A stretch of DNA of 64,000 nt from JAHDCJ01 sp039028895 (GTDB lineage Bacteria > Bacteroidota > Bacteroidia > Chitinophagales > Saprospiraceae). This document shows, in pieces, positions 39,253 to 48,105 of the stretch. The notes under the pieces were generated by a model. The model was given only the letters and a program-made list of their open reading frames with translations. It was not told the DNA's origin and did not search any database. Within the stretch, counting starts at the first letter, position 1. Each line of letters opens with the position of its first letter. The stretch spans positions 1-64,000 of the forward strand of contig JBCCHF010000017.1 of the NCBI GenBank assembly GCA_039028895.1. The letters are read 5' to 3'. The position numbers and the translations under genes are program-made.

Positions 39253-41817
39253 ATGAAAAATCAGTTGTTGTACATTTTCATTCTAACCCCAATTCTCCTT
39301 TTTTATTTCACACCTGTTTCAGGACAGGAATTCTGCGGTTTTGAGCTTACGCCAAAACAGATTCAATTTATGGAAGATACTCGAGAAGCTCGACAAAACC
39401 ATGTTTACGAAAAGAATGGTGCTTTGACCTGGATTCCTGCACAGTTTCACATTGTTCGTCCTTCAGATGGTTCTTATGGTATGGACCCTTATACCCTGAA
39501 TAATCTGATGAGTATTGTCAATGCTGAATTTTACGATGCTGGTATTCAAATTTATCGGTGCGGCCAAGACAATTTTATTGACAATGATCTATTCTGGGAT
39601 CTCGATGTCAGTGAAGATTCTTTAATTGGTGCATGGCATGATGTACCTAATGTCATTAACGTCTACTTTACAGGCAACCTCACCTATAATGGTGGTTTGC
39701 TTTGTGGGTATGCATATTTCCCGGGTGGTCCAGATCACTTAATGATGAAAAACTCGTGCGCTACGAATGGTTCAACCTTCATCCATGAATGGGGTCATAT
39801 CTTTTCACTTTGGCACACTCATGGGAAATCTAACACCGGCACGACGGATGAACTGGTTGATGGTTCAAATTGTGCCGTAGCAGGAGATGATATCTGCGAC
39901 ACACCTGCTGATCCCAACTTGTTTGGTCAGACTTCTGGTTGCTCATATACCGGGTCTGCAACTGACAATAATGGGCACCTTTTTATCCCTGATCCTTCAA
40001 ATTATATGTCTTATGCCCCTTCAAATTGCAGAAACTCATTTTCTCCAATGCAACAAGCGAGAATGAACTACAGTGCTGCAAATGACAGACCATACCTGAG
40101 TTGTGGAACGACACCTCCTTGTGCCAATCCTATTTCAACCTTTCCTTATACTGAAGGCTTTGAAAATGGATGGAGTGGTTGGACTAATAACCCTGCAGAA
40201 GATTTTGATATGAGTATAAATTCGGGAGGCAGCCCCACAGCAGGTACTGGCCCAACCAGTGCTGCTGAAGGCACTCAGTATGTCCTTGCTGAAGCGACGG
40301 GTATTCCTCCTGGTGCCATTTCCGTTATAGAAAGTCCTTGTTTTGACTTGTCGGGGACTGTTAATCCCCAGTTTAGTTTTAATTATCATTTGTATGGACC
40401 GGATGCAGGTCAGCTCGTTGCCCAGATAAGCACCGACGGCGGTTACACTTGGTACGGTAATCCGATTTTCGTCTTTAGTATTTCTGGTGACCAGGGCAAC
40501 AGCTGGCAATCCGGCAACATCGACCTTACACCTTACATTAATTCAACTTTTGTACAAATCAGATTGGGCGTAATTATTCAGGGAGATGTAGGCGACATAG
40601 CGATTGATAACCTGACACTCGAAGACGTCACCAATTGCGTGGCACCGCCTACACTTTCCTTGAACTGGAACAATGAATCATGTGATGGAGCCGCTGATGG
40701 AACAGCAACCGCCAACCTGTCGGGAGGAACTGCTCCTTTCACATTCACATGGTCAAATGGTGCAACCTCTCAAAGCATCAGCAGTCTGCCACCGGGTAAT
40801 TATCAAATGACTGTTGTAGATGCTAATGGCTGTGTTGTAACCGGGATATTTGCCATTCTGGCGGCCAACATTGTTGGAACTTCCTGTGACGATGGCAATC
40901 CCAATACGGTGAACGACGTCTATGATCAAAATTGTGTTTGCATGGGTGTTGAGGCCTGTTCATACCAGATTATTGATTTCAATAATTTCGATAGTAATTG
41001 GGGTATCTGGAACGATGGTGGATCAGATTGCCGCAGAAGTGCTAATGATGCAGCTTACGCTTATAGTGGAAATCGCTGTGTGAGACTAAGAGATAACACC
41101 TCCACGTCGACAACAACTACAGACATTCTCGATCTTTCTTCATACGAAGAAATTACGGTAGACTTTACCTATTACCCACGAAGCATGGATAACTCGAATG
41201 AAGATTTTTGGCTTCAAATATCAACTAATGGCGGATCAACATTTACCACTATTGAGGAATGGAACCGCAATGACGAATTTGTAAATAACGTGCGTTATTT
41301 CGAAAATGTGGTTATCCCTGGGCCATTCAGTTCAAATACGAAGCTTCGGTTCCGTTGCGACGCCTCCGGGAACAGCGACTGGGTATATCTTGATGATATT
41401 GAAATTTCCGGTTGTTTCTCCCCTCAAGCATTAATAGCAGAAAACACGGGCGGGACAAATACCGGTAAAATACCTGTAGAAAGTAATCAAGCAATATTGA
41501 ATGGTGATGCTTCCCCAAATTCAATTTTTGGAACAATCACGCTCCCAATTCAGGAAGAATCATTATCTGACTTGCACCTCTTCCCTAATCCAGCTTCTTC
41601 TTCAGTAAAGGTAAGATTCAGCAGTAGCGTTGAAACCGTCTATATCTTAGAAGTAATGGATGCGATGGGTAAGATTGTCAAAATAGTAGAATTAGAGGCC
41701 ATCACTGGCCTGAACACTTACGAGATAATAACCGACATCTTGCCAGCAGGGTTTTACCTGGTCATGGTAAGATCGAGTTATGAATTTTTATCAGAGAAAC
41801 TGATTTTGGTGGATTGA
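39253..41817 (+). CDS. Secreted M43 (pappalysin-like) zinc metalloprotease with SprB repeat and type IX sorting domain
   Basis: I chose ATG 39253 (MKNQLLYIF), giving 854 residues with a signal peptide ending PVSGQ. The catalytic zinc motif is FIHEWGHIFSLWHTHG (His178, Glu179, His182, His188) and NYMSYAP near 250 is the Met-turn; GDDICDTPADP between them is typical of M43 cytophagalysin-type enzymes. Two jelly-roll-like modules follow (YTEGFENGWSGW and WGIWNDGGSDCRR), separated by one SprB repeat (SCDGAADGTATANLSGGTAP, then VDANGC). The protein ends with a Por-type domain (LHLFPNPASSSVKV). It should degrade extracellular protein. Its promoter region suggests control by the adjacent LytTR system. 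Confidence 0.92.
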   Translation: MKNQLLYIFILTPILLFYFTPVSGQEFCGFELTPKQIQFMEDTREARQNHVYEKNGALTWIPAQFHIVRPSDGSYGMDPYTLNNLMSIVNAEFYDAGIQIYRCGQDNFIDNDLFWDLDVSEDSLIGAWHDVPNVINVYFTGNLTYNGGLLCGYAYFPGGPDHLMMKNSCATNGSTFIHEWGHIFSLWHTHGKSNTGTTDELVDGSNCAVAGDDICDTPADPNLFGQTSGCSYTGSATDNNGHLFIPDPSNYMSYAPSNCRNSFSPMQQARMNYSAANDRPYLSCGTTPPCANPISTFPYTEGFENGWSGWTNNPAEDFDMSINSGGSPTAGTGPTSAAEGTQYVLAEATGIPPGAISVIESPCFDLSGTVNPQFSFNYHLYGPDAGQLVAQISTDGGYTWYGNPIFVFSISGDQGNSWQSGNIDLTPYINSTFVQIRLGVIIQGDVGDIAIDNLTLEDVTNCVAPPTLSLNWNNESCDGAADGTATANLSGGTAPFTFTWSNGATSQSISSLPPGNYQMTVVDANGCVVTGIFAILAANIVGTSCDDGNPNTVNDVYDQNCVCMGVEACSYQIIDFNNFDSNWGIWNDGGSDCRRSANDAAYAYSGNRCVRLRDNTSTSTTTTDILDLSSYEEITVDFTYYPRSMDNSNEDFWLQISTNGGSTFTTIEEWNRNDEFVNNVRYFENVVIPGPFSSNTKLRFRCDASGNSDWVYLDDIEISGCFSPQALIAENTGGTNTGKIPVESNQAILNGDASPNSIFGTITLPIQEESLSDLHLFPNPASSSVKVRFSSSVETVYILEVMDAMGKIVKIVELEAITGLNTYEIITDILPAGFYLVMVRSSYEFLSEKLILVD

Positions 41818-41892
41818 GCAAATCCAGGATCTTGAGTTTGCGTTGATGTAACTAGTAAACATATAAACCGGGTTAGGCCTCAAGGTCCATAC

Positions 41893-41934
41893 TTTGTCCG
41901 GGAAACGGTCACAAGGACTGTTTCCTCGGACAAA
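41893..41934. repeat. Long intergenic stem-loop
   Basis: The left arm TTTGTCCGGGAAACGGTC pairs with the right arm GACTGTTTCCTCGGACAAA across loop ACAAG, with one bulged base and one G-U pair. No U-run follows, so it is not a classical terminator. It lies between the M43 gene and a second hairpin. Confidence 0.7.
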
Positions 41935-41989
41935 CCACCAAAAAGAAATTATTAGGTAGCAATAAGTTTTTGGGTTACACTTATGCGGC

Positions 41990-42036
41990 AACAGGGGCCC
42001 TCCAAAAAAGTCTGGAGGGTCCCTGTTCACTTTTAT
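41990..42036. terminator. Strong hairpin before the PhzF gene
   Basis: AACAGGGGCCCTCCA (41990-42004) pairs with TGGAGGGTCCCTGTT (42013-42027) with one wobble pair. The sequence after it (CACTTTTATG) is moderately U-rich. It probably ends the protease transcript; on the other strand there is little U-run. Confidence 0.65.
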
Positions 42037-42082
42037 GCCTTCAGGACTTTCTTCTTTCGGTATTTTGGTTTAAATATGTAGT

Positions 42083-42865
42083 ATGAAAATCCCAATTTAT
42101 CAGGTCGATGCTTTTTCTGATCAATTATTTGGAGGTAATCCCGCTGCTGTTTGTCCTCTGGAAGAATGGTTACCTAATGAAATAATGTTAAAGATTGCAC
42201 AGGAAAATAATTTGTCAGAAACAGCTTTTCTTGTAAAAGAAAAAGAAAGCCTTAGGATCAGATGGTTTACTCCGGGTATGGAAGTAGTGCTGTGTGGTCA
42301 TGCAACATTGGCAAGTGCCTATGTCCTTTTTCACGAATTGGATCATGAAGGTGATATCATTTACTTCCAGTCACTAAGTGGTCAACTTTCAGTAAAAAGA
42401 GATAAAGATTACCTCGTACTTGATTTCCCGGCAGATAAGGTTAATGCCTCCAAAATGCCTGAAGGGATGGCAGAAGCTTTAGGTAAGACGCCAAAACAGG
42501 TTTTCAAAGGCAAAACCGACTATCTGTTGATATACCCACATCAAAATGACATTATTGAATTGTCACCTGATTTTGGTATGCTTGCCAAAGTGGATTGCAG
42601 AGGTATAATAGCATCGGCAAAAGGCCGAAAAGTAGATTTTGTTTCTCGTTTTTTTGCTCCCCGAGCAGGTGTAAATGAAGATCCGGTAACCGGTTCAGCA
42701 CATACAACCCTCACCCCATACTGGTCTAAAAGACTTGAGAAAACAGAACTTGAAGCTCATCAACTGTCGAAAAGAGGCGGTAAGTTAAGGTGTCAGCTTA
42801 GAGGAGATCGCGTTTTGATATCCGGAAAAGGGTGTCTTTACCTAAAAGGGGAAATTTACATTTAA
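42083..42865 (+). CDS. PhzF-family isomerase
   Basis: This 260-residue cytoplasmic protein has the PhzF fold of two diaminopimelate-epimerase-like halves. Seen: IYQVDAFSDQLFGGNPAAVC at the start, catalytic Glu46 in NNLSETAFLV, RWFTPGMEVVLCGHATLAS (Asp is replaced by Met-Glu at a position often TP-x-x-E/D), and a C-terminal RAGVNEDPVTGSAHTTL. PhzF of Pseudomonas isomerises DHHA in phenazine synthesis, but most bacterial homologues are of unknown substrate, and no phenazine gene is nearby. It is followed after one base by a GNAT gene, and the pair lies between similar hairpins. Confidence 0.9.
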   Translation: MKIPIYQVDAFSDQLFGGNPAAVCPLEEWLPNEIMLKIAQENNLSETAFLVKEKESLRIRWFTPGMEVVLCGHATLASAYVLFHELDHEGDIIYFQSLSGQLSVKRDKDYLVLDFPADKVNASKMPEGMAEALGKTPKQVFKGKTDYLLIYPHQNDIIELSPDFGMLAKVDCRGIIASAKGRKVDFVSRFFAPRAGVNEDPVTGSAHTTLTPYWSKRLEKTELEAHQLSKRGGKLRCQLRGDRVLISGKGCLYLKGEIYI

Positions 42866-42866
42866 T

Positions 42867-43415
42867 TTGAATACACCAAAACAGTTTAACACTCCCCGGA
42901 CATTGGTTAGAGCCTTCGAGGAAAATGACTTGGAAGATTACTGGAGGCTGATTGAAGCTAATCGGCCCAGACTGGAAAAGGATTTTCCAATTACCGTAAA
43001 AAATACTCTTAACAAATCAGCCACTCAGAACTGGATTCTCCAGAAAATATTCGCCTGGCAACAAAAGGAATCATTCTCTTTTCTGATCTTAGAAAAAACT
43101 TCTGCACGGTTAGTCGGTCAACTGACCATTAAAACTATTGACTGGCGAATTCCAAAAGCAGAATTGGCTTACTTCATTGATGCAGACTGGACTGGACAAG
43201 GCTTAATGACTGAAGTCGTCAGGCAAGGTGTTAAGGTCTGCTTTGAGCACCTTTCCTTATCAAAGGTCTATATTAGAGCAGCTCCTGATAATATCGGAAG
43301 CCAAAAAATAGCTGAAAAGTGCGGATTTAAGATGGAAGGTCTTTTGAAAAAGGACCACCGCCAATCAGATGGAACATTGACCGATGTTATCTATTATGGT
43401 TTGCTGGCTGAATAA
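42867..43415 (+). CDS. RimJ/RimL-type GNAT N-acetyltransferase
   Basis: TTG 42867 is the only plausible start: the next Met lies inside the acetyl-CoA binding region. The 182-residue protein has TPRTLVRAFEENDLEDYWRL at the start, FLILEKTSARLVGQLTI, a DADWTGQGLMTEVVRQGVK acetyl-CoA loop, and the C-terminal IGSQKIAEKCGFKMEGLLKK typical of ribosomal-protein N-terminal acetyltransferase relatives. Its substrate may be a protein alpha-amine or a small molecule. The start lies one base after the PhzF stop, so translation is likely coupled. Confidence 0.88.
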   Translation: MNTPKQFNTPRTLVRAFEENDLEDYWRLIEANRPRLEKDFPITVKNTLNKSATQNWILQKIFAWQQKESFSFLILEKTSARLVGQLTIKTIDWRIPKAELAYFIDADWTGQGLMTEVVRQGVKVCFEHLSLSKVYIRAAPDNIGSQKIAEKCGFKMEGLLKKDHRQSDGTLTDVIYYGLLAE

Positions 43416-43420
43416 AAAAA

Positions 43421-43497
43421 CAGGGCCCTCTATTGAGTGACCCTGCCTGATCAATTTAATTCATATATTCAGCAACGGCCCAGATAAGGCGCCGTGC
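43421..43497. terminator. Convergent intergenic hairpins
   Basis: CAGGG (43421-43425) with CCCTG (43441-43445) plus an inner CTC/GAG pair, and ACGGC (43475-43479) with GCCGT (43491-43495), form two weak stem-loops between convergent genes. The first resembles the stronger hairpin at 41990 in sequence. Confidence 0.4.
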
Positions 43498-43512
43498 TTT
43501 ATATCAATCAAG

Positions 43513-46500
43513 TTAATTCTTAACTACTCTTATCAGCCCTGTTACAGCAGGGTGATGCAATCTCATCATATATACACCTGATGGGAAAGCCAATAATCCG
43601 ACGTCGCCTACGAAACTGTTATCATATCTTGTCAGGGTACTACGGTGTACTACTCTTCCTGCAGCATCGATAATGTCAAATTTTAGAAATACCTCATTAT
43701 GGTCAAGGCCATGGACTTCTGCATGGAAAATCCCATCTGTAGGATTAGGATAAATTTCAATGCTTCCTCCAGGAATGATATTCTCAAGGCTTGTAGAAAT
43801 ACTGAGCTCTACCTCCTCAATATAAGAACACCCATTGGCATCCTGAACGACAACATTATAAGTACCTACTCCAAGTCCACCAAAGAAACCTAATGGCTGG
43901 AAGGTACTTCCTCCATCAATACTATACATGAATGGGCTCATACCACTAGTTGCAGTGACAAGAATTAATCCATCATTCGATTGTCCACCACTAGGATTGG
44001 ATGGGTTTACATTAGCAGTGATGGCGCATCCCATTTCAAAACAAAATTCATTGACTTCCTCATCTCCAAAATCCGGATCAATTAAAGATGCAAGTACAAT
44101 GCCGTCACCATCAACAAATTGATAGTCACCTGATACTCCATAAGCCTCAATACCATCTCCGAAACTATCAAACAAGGTAAATACGAAACACAATTCGGGA
44201 TCTACACAGAGGTACTCTAAAATAGTTGATGTAGCCTCACCCGGGTAAGGTCCGCCTGACGAAATGGTATTGCCTTCGTCATCTTCAAGTGTCCAGGAAG
44301 TTTCCTGAGGGAATAAATCTGTCGTAAGTTCCAATACTAGCGGTACACCATCAATAGTTGCAAGAAACGGTCTTACATGTGCATTATTTGTAATGTTCTG
44401 ATCAGTTTCACCATTTGGATTCACGGTAGTTGCACTTAAGGCATTACTTCCATTGATCAAATTCATAAGTGTGATAGGAACCTGCACAGATTCGCCACCT
44501 GGCAAATTGCCAGTCCAAGGAATTGATTGGAAATTACCTCCATTCAATAAAACGTTAATTGTAACCGTTGTAATCGTTTCTGTACCGAAGTTGGTCAGTG
44601 TCACGAAGGCATCTACTGAAGGACCACATGGACTTGGTTCTGTCAAACCAGAAGAACCAGTAATACCGACATCCCATCTTGGAATATTTTCAACAAATTG
44701 TCTGAGTGTATCATTGAGCACATTGGTATCATCCGATAGAGAGGTGAATATCTTGAAATCATATGTGCCGAGAGCTGACATATTAACTGTATTGGTGAAT
44801 GTATGCGTATAGGTCTGTTCAGGGAATAACATGATACCACTTACCGTTTCAACTTCCGCTGTACCCCCTTCAAATATATAACCTACATCAAAGCCGATTA
44901 TCGTATCCAATCCAAAGTTCTCTACTTCAACTGTAACCGTTTCAGCATCACTTAATTCAGAATCGTCTACAGGAGCAATTAATGCTGAAGGACCGATATC
45001 AGTGGTATCCCTGCCTAACTGGAAAGCAATAATTCGTGTACCAAATCCATTGTTTGTATAATACTCACCGGTAAACCAAAAGGTCTTGTCATCTGATGGG
45101 TCGACTGCCATTTGTGCATAATCACCGTACCTTGAATTTGGCGCATTCCCGGTACCGTCAACCGCAATGAATTCATTTATGGTCATCATGCCTAAAGGAT
45201 CGCTAGCTCTTCTTCCGGTAAAAGCTAAACTTGGAAACCTGGTGTCAGATGAAATCGAATATGCTAATCCAATATTTCCAAAACCGTCCTGGGCAATAGC
45301 TCCCATAAATCTATGCTGACCATCATTTGGAGCAAATGTTCCTTCCTGGTACAAAGTCCATGATCCACCACCTGAGCGTCTGATCTCCATCCAGCGAATT
45401 CCTGAGACATCAGTTCCGGTAGCATCAGTGATGAAATTCAAAACTATAGATTCATGGGTTCCGAAATTTCTGTAGTGGGCCTGATGCATAATAACTTCAG
45501 GCAATCCATCAATTCCTGATCCATTTGGTTGTGGAATACAAGAAAAACCAGGACCAGGAACAGAACAAGGATTCGTGTCAAAAGCAGAGGTCAAAACCAC
45601 TGTTGACGTAGAAGTAGTATTATTAATATCGTTGAAGTCCACGTCATATTCAAAAATTTCAATCTGGTCATCAGCAACCTGTCCCCAAGCGTCATCATTC
45701 AATCTGATAATGGGTGGTAATGCATCGGCAGGGGGTAAATCCGCCCCAGACCAATCAACTGGTGTTGAAACCTGGAAACCCGGGCCTGATCCAACTCCAG
45801 GCATTGTGATACGCTGGATGGTCGGATTGGCATCTCCATTTAGAATAGCCTGGCGGTCGATAAAGTAATTTGGCAATACCGAAGGACCCTGTTCGTTTGT
45901 CGTTACCACATAGGCATTTGGCCACATGCTATATTTTGGATAATCAGGGAAATTGGGGGTGCCAAAATTCCAGGCCATCCATGAACCTAAAGGATCACTG
46001 GTAGCAGAAATTGCGAAAAGCAACTGGTTGCCAGGAGGAAACTCAGTCATGATCCAACGTTCAGCTTCCTGGTCGAAAAGAATAATCGGATCACCCGCAG
46101 AAGAAAAACCGACCTGCGACCAAATCGTATTGGCTTGAAAAGCATTACCAACCGGAGCTCCTGTTTTATCGAACACCTGCATCCAGGTAGCATTAACGGC
46201 TTGTAAATAAAAATCTTTTCCAACGTCACCTGACGGATCGGGAGGACTTGCATTTCCTACCTCTGCAGCCATCAAACCATTGACGTTTACAACAGGGAAC
46301 ACATCAACTTCATCATCCTTTTCCAAGCCGGCCTGCCAAACAGGGTCTGCACCTTTCGGCAATGCATGAGGATTAGGCTCAGGGCGAATATCCCTGAAAT
46401 AAAAATTATCAATTTCTTTTCTGTTACGCTCAAACGCTTCTTTCTTTTCCCTGTCTGTAAGTGGTACTCTGATAAGATCTCTGAGTGGAGGTGTAGTTCC

Positions 46501-46626
46501 CAGAAACTGAGCGTGCGTGACTTGAACGTCAAGTTCGGGGTAACTTACCGTCTCTTGAGCATTAACGGTTTCGACATTGGTAAAACAAATTACCAATGCA
46601 ATAAGCATGAGGAGAATTTTGTGCAT
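43513..46626 (-). CDS. Large type IX-secreted surface protein with SprB-like repeat
   Basis: This 1,037-residue protein has a signal peptide ending VETVNAQ. The N-terminal 520 residues are a beta-propeller-like or beta-rich region with repeated phrases such as GDPIILFDQEAERWIMTEFP, then NAYVVTTNEQGPSVLPNYFI. A CARDB/Ig-like pair follows (PSALIAPVDDSELSDAETVT, then ITTVTINVLLNGG), then a SprB-like unit (MYSIDGGSTFQPLG, then VVQDANGCSYIEEV) and a Por-type sorting domain (IEIYPNPTDGIFHAEV ending GLIRVVKN). No protease motif was recognised. It follows a small lipoprotein on the same strand by 49 bases. It should be at the cell surface; the role may be adhesion or binding. Confidence 0.82.
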   Translation of the reverse strand: MHKILLMLIALVICFTNVETVNAQETVSYPELDVQVTHAQFLGTTPPLRDLIRVPLTDREKKEAFERNRKEIDNFYFRDIRPEPNPHALPKGADPVWQAGLEKDDEVDVFPVVNVNGLMAAEVGNASPPDPSGDVGKDFYLQAVNATWMQVFDKTGAPVGNAFQANTIWSQVGFSSAGDPIILFDQEAERWIMTEFPPGNQLLFAISATSDPLGSWMAWNFGTPNFPDYPKYSMWPNAYVVTTNEQGPSVLPNYFIDRQAILNGDANPTIQRITMPGVGSGPGFQVSTPVDWSGADLPPADALPPIIRLNDDAWGQVADDQIEIFEYDVDFNDINNTTSTSTVVLTSAFDTNPCSVPGPGFSCIPQPNGSGIDGLPEVIMHQAHYRNFGTHESIVLNFITDATGTDVSGIRWMEIRRSGGGSWTLYQEGTFAPNDGQHRFMGAIAQDGFGNIGLAYSISSDTRFPSLAFTGRRASDPLGMMTINEFIAVDGTGNAPNSRYGDYAQMAVDPSDDKTFWFTGEYYTNNGFGTRIIAFQLGRDTTDIGPSALIAPVDDSELSDAETVTVEVENFGLDTIIGFDVGYIFEGGTAEVETVSGIMLFPEQTYTHTFTNTVNMSALGTYDFKIFTSLSDDTNVLNDTLRQFVENIPRWDVGITGSSGLTEPSPCGPSVDAFVTLTNFGTETITTVTINVLLNGGNFQSIPWTGNLPGGESVQVPITLMNLINGSNALSATTVNPNGETDQNITNNAHVRPFLATIDGVPLVLELTTDLFPQETSWTLEDDEGNTISSGGPYPGEATSTILEYLCVDPELCFVFTLFDSFGDGIEAYGVSGDYQFVDGDGIVLASLIDPDFGDEEVNEFCFEMGCAITANVNPSNPSGGQSNDGLILVTATSGMSPFMYSIDGGSTFQPLGFFGGLGVGTYNVVVQDANGCSYIEEVELSISTSLENIIPGGSIEIYPNPTDGIFHAEVHGLDHNEVFLKFDIIDAAGRVVHRSTLTRYDNSFVGDVGLLAFPSGVYMMRLHHPAVTGLIRVVKN

Positions 46627-46675
46627 GATGACTTTTTTTGGTATGAGAGGATAATGAGTGATTAGTTACTGAAAG

Positions 46676-47008
46676 TCAGTTAAATTGAAGGACGATCCTG
46701 ACAAATTCGGCTTCTTCTACCATTGAAGAGGCTTTTATTTCTTTGAGCACTACTTCAGGACCAACCTTAGCTAACCATGTAAAAATCCAGCGATTTTCAG
46801 TCCTGCTTTCCGGACTGTCCTTCTTAAGGCCGTATTTCTCAAACGCATCAACCAACATCTCTGGCGTAACCCGTTCTTTGAGCAGAACAGTTATTCTTGA
46901 TTTATCATAATTGGGCTCAGATGGTACGCCAATGAGTTGACCCGATTTACAGGCCTGAAAATTTAATAAGGAAAAAAGAAAGAGGACTAGGGGAAAGGAC
47001 TTTTTCAT
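46676..47008 (-). CDS. Small lipoprotein
   Basis: This 110-residue protein has a signal peptide and lipobox LNFQAC, so the mature protein starts at Cys20. The mature part is charged and alpha/beta-like (SRITVLLKERVTPEMLVDAF, then VLKEIKASSMVEEAEFVRIV); the last stretch resembles the end of an inhibitor-I9-like or ferredoxin-like fold, but I cannot name a family. It is upstream of the large type IX cargo gene and probably cotranscribed with it. Confidence 0.75.
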   Translation of the reverse strand: MKKSFPLVLFLFSLLNFQACKSGQLIGVPSEPNYDKSRITVLLKERVTPEMLVDAFEKYGLKKDSPESRTENRWIFTWLAKVGPEVVLKEIKASSMVEEAEFVRIVLQFN

Positions 47009-47124
47009 GGTTTGTTATTTGATTTCATTTAACTAGATGCAAGTAAAAAAAATATCCCCTACACCAATTGTCTTTGATTTGTCAAAATAGGGAAGTTTTT
47101 GGTAAAGATGTATTTTGGCAGTCA

Positions 47125-48099
47125 ATGAAATTTCTGGTCATACAAACCGCCTTTATCGGTGATGTCGTATTAGCTACACCTGTTGTGGAAAAATTACATA
47201 GATTTTTCCCTGATGCGGCTATTGACATCTTGGTTAGAAAGGGAAATGAGCGCTTGTTTGATGACCATCCATTTTTAAACCAGGTCTTGATATGGGATAA
47301 AAAAAATGGTAAAACTAAAAATCTTGGAAAGCTCATTGCTAAAGTTCGCAGTCATCAGTATTCTCATGTGATTAATTTGCATAGGTATTGGTCCTCTGGT
47401 CTGTTGGCCATATTTTCAGGGGCTTCTGAAAAAATAGGCTTTGATAAAAATCCGTTGTCTTCATTTTACAGCAAAAAGATCAGGCATATCTTTGGAGACA
47501 AGGCGAATTTCATTCACGAGGTTGACCGTAATCTTTCTTTAATCGAACATTTGACTGATGGAAAAACCCAGGTTCCGGTTTTGTATCCCCGACCACAAGA
47601 CTTTGATAAGATAAAACCAACCGGAAAATATGTTTGCATTGCTCCAGCTTCAGTCTGGACCACGAAGCAATATCCATTGGAAAAGTGGAAAACATTTGTT
47701 GATACCATTCCGAATGGCCTTTCAGTTTATTTGATTGGTGGCCCTTTGGACAAGGGCTTATGCCACGCCATTTTATCCGAAAGCAATCATCCTCAAATCG
47801 TAAACCTGGCTGGTCAATTGTCCTTTCTTGAGTCATGCGCATTAATGAAAAATGCAGAGATGAATTATGTCAATGATTCTGCACCTACACATTTTGCCTC
47901 AGCTGTTAATGCCCCGGTCACCACCATTTATTGCTCCACAATTCCTGAGTTTGGATTTACCCCACTTTCAGATAATTCCATAATCCTTCAAACTAAAACT
48001 ACGCTGAATTGCAGGCCATGTGGAATACACGGTAAGAAAGGCTGTCCGCTTGGACATTTCAACTGCGCAGATATCAATATTACCCCACCTGCTTTTTAA
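47125..48099 (+). CDS. GT9 glycosyltransferase (heptosyltransferase-like)
   Basis: ATG 47125 (MKFLVIQTAFIGDVVLATPV) gives 324 residues; the earlier in-frame start lacks family sequence. The N-terminal IGDVVLATPVVEKL is the GT9 acceptor-side motif with catalytic Asp; the C-terminal half has CIAPASVWTTKQYPLEKW, LIGGPLDKGL and NDSAPTHFASAVNAPVTTIY, the nucleotide-sugar site of heptosyltransferases such as RfaF. It likely adds a heptose or related sugar to lipopolysaccharide core. No other lipopolysaccharide gene is beside it. Its end is 6 bases from the convergent histidine kinase. Confidence 0.9.
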   Translation: MKFLVIQTAFIGDVVLATPVVEKLHRFFPDAAIDILVRKGNERLFDDHPFLNQVLIWDKKNGKTKNLGKLIAKVRSHQYSHVINLHRYWSSGLLAIFSGASEKIGFDKNPLSSFYSKKIRHIFGDKANFIHEVDRNLSLIEHLTDGKTQVPVLYPRPQDFDKIKPTGKYVCIAPASVWTTKQYPLEKWKTFVDTIPNGLSVYLIGGPLDKGLCHAILSESNHPQIVNLAGQLSFLESCALMKNAEMNYVNDSAPTHFASAVNAPVTTIYCSTIPEFGFTPLSDNSIILQTKTTLNCRPCGIHGKKGCPLGHFNCADINITPPAF

Positions 48100-48105
48100 A
48101 TATGA

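Noticed and set aside
42083..43415. Phenazine biosynthesis cluster
   Set aside because: Only a PhzF-fold isomerase and a GNAT are present; no other phz gene is in the neighbourhood.
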